DNA of 11,818 bases, from assembly GCA_964534315.1 (NCBI GenBank), contig CAZHOV010000177.1, forward strand, positions 1 through 11,818, written 5' to 3'. Position numbers and translations under genes: made by a program. The DNA comes from CAZHOV01 sp964534315 (GTDB lineage Bacteria > Bacteroidota > Bacteroidia > Chitinophagales > Saprospiraceae). Below are positions 6,975 to 11,818 of this stretch, piece after piece. The notes under the pieces were generated by a model that had not been told where the DNA came from, ran no database searches, and saw only the letters and a program-made list of their open reading frames with translations. How positions within the stretch are numbered: the first letter of the stretch is position 1; the number at the start of each line of letters is the position of its first letter.

Positions 6975-9362
6975 TTAATTCCTCAGTGGTTTATTGGTCG
7001 TCAGCATGTGCTGAATGCGCTCGAGTGTTTTTTGTTCGCCACAAAGACTAAGGAAAGCTTCTCTTTCCAGGTCAAGCAGGTATTTTTCAGACACGCGCTG
7101 TTCACCGGTGAGGTCGCCGCCACAGAGCACCCAAGCGATCTTGTGAGCGATTTTTATATCATGCTCGCTGGCATAATTGCCCAGTTTCAATTCATTGGCA
7201 GCGGCATAGAGCGATGCTAGCCCTTGTCTGCCCAGCACGAGTACATCATCGCGTTCAATAGGTTGGGTATAGTTTTCAGAAAGCTCTAACACTTTCTTTT
7301 TGGCTTCGGCAATATTGCGATGCGTATTCATGACTACTTCGTCTTTGCTGTTCAGGTAGCCGTAGTTGAAGGCTTCATAAGCAGAGGTTGCAACGGAAGC
7401 TAAAGCTACTGTTTTGAATCGCTCAATAAGCGTTGGTATTTTTACATCGCCCGGGACAAAAGAATCGGCCGTTCGTACTGCAAACTCTTTCGTTCCGCTC
7501 CCCCCCGGGATCAATCCGACACCCACTTCTACTAATCCGATATAGGATTCTGCAGCGCACATAGCAGCATCACAGTGCATAATCGCTTCGCATCCTCCTC
7601 CGAACACATAGCCTTGGGTGGCAGCTACTACGGGTACGGAAGAATAGCGGCATCGCATTGTTGTTTGTTGGAATAGATTGACGGCCATGTTCAGCTCATC
7701 GAACTCCTGTTCATAGGCTAACTGTGCAATTAGCATAAGATTTGCCCCGACTGTAAAGTTTTGGGCATTATTACCGATTACGAGTCCCCGCCAATCACCA
7801 TCTTCGGCAATTTTAATAGCGTCGTTGATACCTCGCAGAATCCCTTCTCCGATAGCATTCATTTTACTACGGAATTCCAGGCATAAAACCTGATCTCCGA
7901 TATCGTGGAGTACTACTTCGCTATTGGTGTAGACGGGCTCTCGATCTCTGTAATTATCCAAGACAATAAACTCTTCAGCACCTGGAATCGTTTGGTAGGA
8001 ATTGGTCTCAATGTCATAGTACTGACGAATACCGTCCTTTCTTTTATAAAAATGTTGAATGCCGGCAGCTTTCATATTCTGTACCCAGTCTGCAACAGGT
8101 TCTCCCATTGATTCGGCCAGCTCAATGCCTTTGTCAAGTCCTACGGCATCCCAGTATTCAAAGGGACCCATTTCCCAGGCAAAGCCTGCACGTAGGGCAT
8201 CATCTATGCTGTAGATATTATCTGCAATTTCTGGAATTCGGTGTGAAGCATAGGAGAAAAGGCCAACCAATGATTTTTTGATCAATTCGGCGCCTTTGTC
8301 CTCTGCGTTGAACAGTGCCTTGAGACGCTGTGGTAGTTCATCAATTTGTTTGGAGATCGTAAGGCTTTGCAGGTTTGGTTTTTTACTTTCCCGATACTCC
8401 AGCGTTTCCAGATCTAGCGAAAGGATTTTTCGTTTTCCTTTTTCGTCTCGTTCATTGGTGCGTTTGTAATACCCTTGTCCGCTTTTATTTCCATAAAACT
8501 TATTGTCGATAAGAAACTGAAGGTGTTTCGGGATTTCCATCGACTGGGCCAGTAGGTCGTCGGGACAATTATTTTTGATGCCATGGATAACTTTTTCGGC
8601 GGTATCCAGGCCAACCAGATCACCAAGCCTGAAGGTTCCGGTTTTTGGACGACCCAGAGCGGGGCCAGTAAGACGATCAACCTCTTCGATGGTGAGGCCA
8701 AGTTCTGAGGTAAGTTGAAAAACTTTAGCCATAGCGTATACACCGATCCGGTTAGCAATAAAGGCAGGAGTATCCTTACAAAGGACGGTTTGTTTGCCGA
8801 GGTACACATCTCCGTAGTGCATAAAAAAGTCGACAACTTCTTGTTTGGTCTTGGGAGTAGGGATCACTTCAAAAAGGCGTAGGTAACGAGGAGGATTAAA
8901 AAAGTGCGTTCCGCAAAAGTGTGCCTGAAAATCTTCGCTTCTTCCTTCCAGCATCATATGGATGGGGATTCCCGAGGTGTTGGAAGTGATTAACGATCCT
9001 TTTTTTCGGTATTTTTCTACTTTATCAAAAAGTTGTTGCTTGATATCGAGTCGTTCTACCACTACTTCGATGATCCAGTCGCAATCGGCAATTTTGGGTA
9101 GATCATCGTCGAAATTACCGGTGGTGATGCGTTTGGAAAAATCTTTATCGTAAAGAGGGGCAGGTTTGGATTTGATCGCTTGTTTAAGGTTACTGTCGGC
9201 GATACTATTTCTCGATTTGGGATCTTTTTTTTGTTCGTCCGTCAGATTTGGAGGAACGATATCGAGCATAAGTACTTCCAGGCCGATATTGGCGAAGTGG
9301 CAGGCAATACCAGTTCCCATGACGCCAGAGCCTAATACAGCAGCTTTTTTTATTCTTCTCAT
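6975..9362 (-). CDS. fadN: 3-hydroxyacyl-CoA dehydrogenase/enoyl-CoA hydratase fusion, FadN type
   Basis: This 795-residue bifunctional enzyme would hydrate trans-2-enoyl-CoA and oxidise the L-3-hydroxyacyl-CoA with NAD+, supplying the thiolase encoded next to it. The N-terminal half is the dehydrogenase: dinucleotide-binding G-S-G-V-M-G-T-G (residues 11-18), the SNTSG segment (127-131), catalytic His153 in GTHFFNPP with the EVIP glutamate (165), and helical dimerisation domains near 195-300 and 355-440. The C-terminal part (about 485-720) is a crotonase fold with an oxyanion segment at NFTVGANL and two glutamates, Glu592 in GGGCE and Glu612 in GLVEVGVGL. They are spaced 20 residues apart, as the two catalytic glutamates are in enoyl-CoA hydratase. 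The order dehydrogenase then hydratase is that of Bacillus FadN and the reverse of proteobacterial FadB. Both active sites look intact. No acyl-CoA dehydrogenase gene is in the window. Confidence 0.93.
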   Translation of the reverse strand: MRRIKKAAVLGSGVMGTGIACHFANIGLEVLMLDIVPPNLTDEQKKDPKSRNSIADSNLKQAIKSKPAPLYDKDFSKRITTGNFDDDLPKIADCDWIIEVVVERLDIKQQLFDKVEKYRKKGSLITSNTSGIPIHMMLEGRSEDFQAHFCGTHFFNPPRYLRLFEVIPTPKTKQEVVDFFMHYGDVYLGKQTVLCKDTPAFIANRIGVYAMAKVFQLTSELGLTIEEVDRLTGPALGRPKTGTFRLGDLVGLDTAEKVIHGIKNNCPDDLLAQSMEIPKHLQFLIDNKFYGNKSGQGYYKRTNERDEKGKRKILSLDLETLEYRESKKPNLQSLTISKQIDELPQRLKALFNAEDKGAELIKKSLVGLFSYASHRIPEIADNIYSIDDALRAGFAWEMGPFEYWDAVGLDKGIELAESMGEPVADWVQNMKAAGIQHFYKRKDGIRQYYDIETNSYQTIPGAEEFIVLDNYRDREPVYTNSEVVLHDIGDQVLCLEFRSKMNAIGEGILRGINDAIKIAEDGDWRGLVIGNNAQNFTVGANLMLIAQLAYEQEFDELNMAVNLFQQTTMRCRYSSVPVVAATQGYVFGGGCEAIMHCDAAMCAAESYIGLVEVGVGLIPGGSGTKEFAVRTADSFVPGDVKIPTLIERFKTVALASVATSAYEAFNYGYLNSKDEVVMNTHRNIAEAKKKVLELSENYTQPIERDDVLVLGRQGLASLYAAANELKLGNYASEHDIKIAHKIAWVLCGGDLTGEQRVSEKYLLDLEREAFLSLCGEQKTLERIQHMLTTNKPLRN

Positions 9363-9383
9363 TTAGGTGGATTTTTATGTTTT

Positions 9384-9397
9384 AGCGAAAATTCGCT
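9384..9397. promoter_or_regulatory. Palindrome AGCGAA-AA-TTCGCT upstream of fadN (candidate operator)
   Basis: Perfect six-base arms lie 22 bases upstream of the fadN start codon and just downstream, on the minus strand, of a candidate -7 element, so they would overlap the transcription start. This is a plausible place for a repressor responding to fatty acyl-CoA, but no regulator gene is in the window and the site matches no operator that I know. Confidence 0.35.
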
Positions 9398-9403
9398 GGA
9401 GTT

Positions 9404-9411
9404 CAAATTTA
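9404..9411 (-). promoter_or_regulatory. Candidate Bacteroidota -7 promoter element for the fad operon
   Basis: TAAATTTG on the minus strand matches the TAnnTTTG -7 consensus known for Bacteroidota housekeeping promoters. It lies about 42 bases upstream of the fadN start. No clear TTTG -33 element is found at the usual distance (only an AT-rich TTAATTTACT stretch near 9431-9440), so the call rests on the -7 match and its position. Confidence 0.4.
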
Positions 9412-9723
9412 AGAAAATTCTCGGTAAGCGAGTAAATTAATTTTTGGCAGATACCAGATAAATGATTGAGTTGTTGATTTTTATTGGTTAGCCGACATTA
9501 GGAATGTTTATTTTGGATTTTAGGCGGATGTTTTATATTTTGATTTAAATACTTACCTGCACCTGCTGCACAGAATTTTTCCTAAAGGAAATTAAGATTG
9601 ATTATATCATTCTTTCCCTGCTATTTACTATTTTTCAGAATAGTAATAAACTAAGACTCATTTAATTTGATTATTCTGATGCTAATAAATAATTAAAACC
9701 ATTTTATTAAATTGAAAAAACTT

Positions 9724-11673
9724 ATGAAAATGCAAAGATCTTTATTTACCTTATTTATGTTGGTGTTTCTCTTTAGTTCTACACTAACTGCCCAGTCTGA
9801 AAAATTAGAAACTGCAAAAATTCCAGGTTATCAACATTATGCTGTTCCTTATACTCCGGACTTCAAAACAGGTTTGGAGCATTTAGAAAATGCTGTAAGC
9901 CAGAGTTCGAATTCGACTCCATCTGTCTTATTAAGAACTTCAGGAGAGTTTGTTATAGGTGAAACCGTCTATGATTTACAAACTAACAATTCAGTATGTA
10001 ATCGATTGTCGAATAACGGAGACGGAACATTTTCTGCTACCTGGACAATGGGATTCGAAGAAACGGCCTACCCAGATCGTGGAACAGGATTCAATTTCTT
10101 TGATGGAAATGATTGGGGTGATGCTCCCAATGACCGTTTAGAGGCAGACGTTAGAACTGGATGGCCTAATTACATCAAAACGAATTCAGGTACCGAATTT
10201 ATCTGTAATCATGTATTTGATGCTGGCTCTTACAGGGTTCATACTTTAAGAAAAGAAGCTGGCGAAACGGATTGGACCGAATCGGATATTCCTACAAATA
10301 CACCTTTTGGTTCTCTGTGGCCAAGAATGGCAGTAGGTGGTACCGATGGCGAATCTATCCACGTAATCGCTATTGCAACAACGGTTGCTTTAGGAGGTGA
10401 GGAGTTAAACGGGATCGATGGTCATCTTTTGTATTATCGTTCTCAGGATGGGGGGGAAACTTGGGATATTCAGGATGGAATTATCGAAGGTTTAGATAGT
10501 ACGTTATTTGGGTTTTTTAGCGCAGATACTTATTATATCGATGCTGATGAAAATGGAAATGTTGCAGTTGGAGTATTTGGCTCTTTCAGTGACGTCACAG
10601 TTTTTAAATCAGAAGACAACGGAGATTCTTGGACTTCTTACCGGGTTTTTGATTTTCCTTTTGACGGCTATAAATTTGATCAAGGTTACGATCCTGATTC
10701 AATTGGATCTCAACTTATTGATAGTCTAGCTCCTGGGCAGATCTTTACTTCTGATGATTCGGGTACTGTATTATTGGATAATAATGGTGATGCGCATGTT
10801 TTTTTTGGAGAAATGCTTGTACAGGATACAATTGGGGGTGATGATCAATCCTTTTATTTCCCTCTTGTCAGTGGTATGGCTTATTGGAACGAAAGCTTTG
10901 GAGAAGATTCTATTTCTATTGATATTGTTGACTTGGTAGATTATGATGGTGATGGGGAAATTGATGTACCTGGTGCAATTGATTCTATTGGTATTTATTT
11001 CCTTTCTCTAACTTCAATGCCTTCAGCTGGAGTTGATGACGAAAATAGAATTTATATGGCATATTCGGGATTAGCTGTTCTTGACTCTTTTATTGACATA
11101 GGAGATGCCCAATATTTTAGACATATTTATATAACCTATTCTGAAGACAATGGTCAAACCTGGTCTGATCCGTATACCATTGCCAGGCCTTGCATTTCAA
11201 ATGAAGGAGAATTTTATAATTTCTTTGAATATGTATTTCCATCGATGGCTAAACAAGTTGGTGATCAGGTCAATCTAATCTATCAACGGGATGCTTCGGC
11301 TGGATTGGCCCTTAGAGGAGATGAGGATGATCCAGGTACAAATGAGATAATGTTTGTTGGAGTCGACCTAGAAGACCTCGGCATCATGACCTCCTCAACC
11401 CAGCAAACTATTCGCCCAAAGCTCGACTTTGTCATACAGCCGAATCCAGCGGTCAATGAAACAACCATTACGTATTCACTAGACCGGAACACACAAGTAG
11501 ACCTCAGCATTCACAATGCACTTGGTCAACTGGTCTATCAGGTCGATCTGGGGTACCAGGTAAAAGGGATCAATGCTGAAACCATTCAGTTGGATGCCTT
11601 GTCAAAGGGATTGTATTTCATTACGATTGAATCTGAAAACCAATCAGGCACCAAAAAGATCGTGATCGAATAA
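9724..11673 (+). CDS. Secreted Asp-box (BNR) protein with T9SS type A sorting domain
   Basis: This 649-residue protein starts with a signal peptide (hydrophobic residues 7-17, probable cleavage after Ala23, leaving Gln24). Three Asp-box motifs of sialidase/BNR type are visible: SQDGGETW (240-247), SEDNGDSW (296-303) and SEDNGQTW (473-480). They suggest a beta-propeller core, with acidic, glycine-rich loops between. The characteristic arginine triad and Tyr/Glu of true sialidases cannot be confirmed by eye, so enzymatic activity is not claimed. Residues about 567-649 (from FVIQPNP to KKIVIE) are a type A sorting domain for export by T9SS. I chose the ATG at 9724, which follows an A-rich stretch; an upstream in-frame TTG (9712) and a later ATG (9730) are alternatives. 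GC3 rises sharply from about residue 547 on, unlike the body of the gene. The 3' module follows directly after the stop codon. Confidence 0.88.
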   Translation: MKMQRSLFTLFMLVFLFSSTLTAQSEKLETAKIPGYQHYAVPYTPDFKTGLEHLENAVSQSSNSTPSVLLRTSGEFVIGETVYDLQTNNSVCNRLSNNGDGTFSATWTMGFEETAYPDRGTGFNFFDGNDWGDAPNDRLEADVRTGWPNYIKTNSGTEFICNHVFDAGSYRVHTLRKEAGETDWTESDIPTNTPFGSLWPRMAVGGTDGESIHVIAIATTVALGGEELNGIDGHLLYYRSQDGGETWDIQDGIIEGLDSTLFGFFSADTYYIDADENGNVAVGVFGSFSDVTVFKSEDNGDSWTSYRVFDFPFDGYKFDQGYDPDSIGSQLIDSLAPGQIFTSDDSGTVLLDNNGDAHVFFGEMLVQDTIGGDDQSFYFPLVSGMAYWNESFGEDSISIDIVDLVDYDGDGEIDVPGAIDSIGIYFLSLTSMPSAGVDDENRIYMAYSGLAVLDSFIDIGDAQYFRHIYITYSEDNGQTWSDPYTIARPCISNEGEFYNFFEYVFPSMAKQVGDQVNLIYQRDASAGLALRGDEDDPGTNEIMFVGVDLEDLGIMTSSTQQTIRPKLDFVIQPNPAVNETTITYSLDRNTQVDLSIHNALGQLVYQVDLGYQVKGINAETIQLDALSKGLYFITIESENQSGTKKIVIE

Positions 11674-11685
11674 CGGAAGACCAAG

Positions 11686-11720
11686 GGTGTCTCAAAACAC
11701 TAATCGTGTTTCGAGACACC
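11686..11720 (+). repeat. Stem-loop 1 of the 3' module (copy B)
   Basis: Twelve bases after the cargo-gene stop codon, arms 11686-11700 and 11706-11720 form 14 of 15 pairs (mismatch 11694/11712) around a TAATC loop. The right arm shares 13 of 15 bases with that of copy A. Pairs 5 and 10 from the stem base differ from copy A on both strands yet remain paired. Confidence 0.85.
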
Positions 11721-11737
11721 AAACTTTCTTCTTTGGG
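11717..11737 (+). repeat. Conserved motif following stem-loop (copy B)
   Basis: CACC plus AAACTTTCTTCTTTGGG is identical to 5562-5582. Its last three G bases are also the first three bases of the left arm of the adjoining 57-base palindrome. Confidence 0.9.
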
Positions 11738-11791
11738 AGGGCTGTTTTTTCTAAAAAAATCATTGATTTTTTTAGAAAAAACAGCCCTCCC
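11735..11791. repeat. Perfect 57-base palindrome (28-base arms)
   Basis: Arms 11735-11762 and 11764-11791 are perfect inverted repeats around a single T. The outer stem is GGGAGGGCTG/CAGCCCTCCC and the inner stem is AT-rich. No U-run follows on either strand, so it lacks the layout of an intrinsic terminator, although it lies where one would be expected. Confidence 0.95.
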
Positions 11792-11818
11792 AAAATATGG
11801 TAAAGGACAAAGTTTCTT
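11792..11818. other. Right edge, with imperfect inverted copy of the 3' motif
   Basis: AAAGGACAAAGTTT (11802-11815) matches the reverse complement of the first 14 bases of the shared motif (AAACTTTCTTCTTT) at 12 of 14 positions. The motif and this partial copy thus bracket the 57-base palindrome. The window ends here, so its continuation is unknown and chance similarity is possible. Confidence 0.4.

Larger units (their letters stand above)
9363..9723. other. AT-rich divergent intergenic region
   Basis: This gap of 361 bases separates fadN from the right-hand T9SS cargo gene and should hold promoters for both. I see no coding sequence or RNA gene. Apart from the fadN-proximal palindrome and -7 element, it holds small inverted repeats: CTCG/CGAG at 9420-9432, TTTCCT/AGGAAA at 9578-9591, and TTACTATT (9625-9632) with AATAGTAA (9639-9646) around a six-base loop. 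The last could form a leader hairpin about 80 bases before the cargo gene. No exact TAnnTTTG was found on the plus strand. Confidence 0.5.

Noticed and set aside
8414..8836. 140-residue minus-strand ORF overlapping fadN in another frame
   Set aside because: It lies wholly inside the dehydrogenase coding region, has no recognisable motif, and the fadN frame is intact with its catalytic residues.
9712..9723. TTG start for the Asp-box protein
   Set aside because: An ATG four codons later follows an A-rich leader and still gives a complete signal peptide. A TTG start is possible but needless.
9724..11673. Calling the Asp-box protein a sialidase
   Set aside because: Asp boxes occur in many unrelated beta-propeller proteins, and I could not identify the sialidase arginine triad with the Tyr/Glu pair.

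Overview
The window looks like a chromosomal segment from a Bacteroidota bacterium, most likely in or near the Saprospiria (inference). The evidence is two large exported proteins with type IX secretion system (T9SS) sorting domains, one of type B (gliding-motility-associated, CHU_C-like) and one of type A. SprB-type repeats, a short lipoprotein, A-rich leaders without a clear Shine-Dalgarno sequence, and one TAnnTTTG-type -7 element also fit that phylum.

Layout from left to right. An octamer tandem array (1-56) runs off the left edge and overlaps the stop codon of a minus-strand lipoprotein gene (51-569). Divergent from it is a LuxE/PaaK-family acyl-protein synthetase-like gene (734-1723). 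After a gap of 280 bases comes a 1164-residue surface protein gene (2004-5498). It has a cysteine-rich N-terminal region, two related beta-sandwich-type domains, about six SprB-like repeats and a type B sorting domain. This gene converges on a minus-strand fatty-acid beta-oxidation pair: a FadN-type 3-hydroxyacyl-CoA dehydrogenase/enoyl-CoA hydratase (6975-9362) followed by a FadA-type thiolase (5719-6891). An AT-rich divergent gap (9363-9723) leads to a second secreted protein gene (9724-11673) with three Asp-box (BNR) motifs and a type A sorting domain. Non-coding palindromes fill the right end.

How the genes relate. FadN and FadA together would hydrate, oxidise and thiolytically cleave enoyl-CoA intermediates in the cytoplasm. 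The two T9SS cargo proteins would cross the inner membrane by Sec, then the outer membrane by T9SS, and end at the cell surface or outside the cell. The LuxE-like enzyme may activate a fatty acid, but no luxC/luxD-type partners are visible.

The least expected signal is non-coding. Both T9SS cargo genes are followed by the same composite 3' module: an imperfect stem-loop of 15-16 pairs, a 17-base motif AAACTTTCTTCTTTGGG that directly abuts the stem, and then further long palindromes. Between the two copies, two stem pairs have changed on both sides, so pairing appears to be conserved. The right-hand copy continues into a perfect 57-base palindrome that does not have the layout of an intrinsic terminator. 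In addition, the type A sorting domain of the last gene has a clearly higher GC3 (53/100 codons) than the body of the same gene (21/106 in the adjacent stretch), which suggests a mosaic gene.
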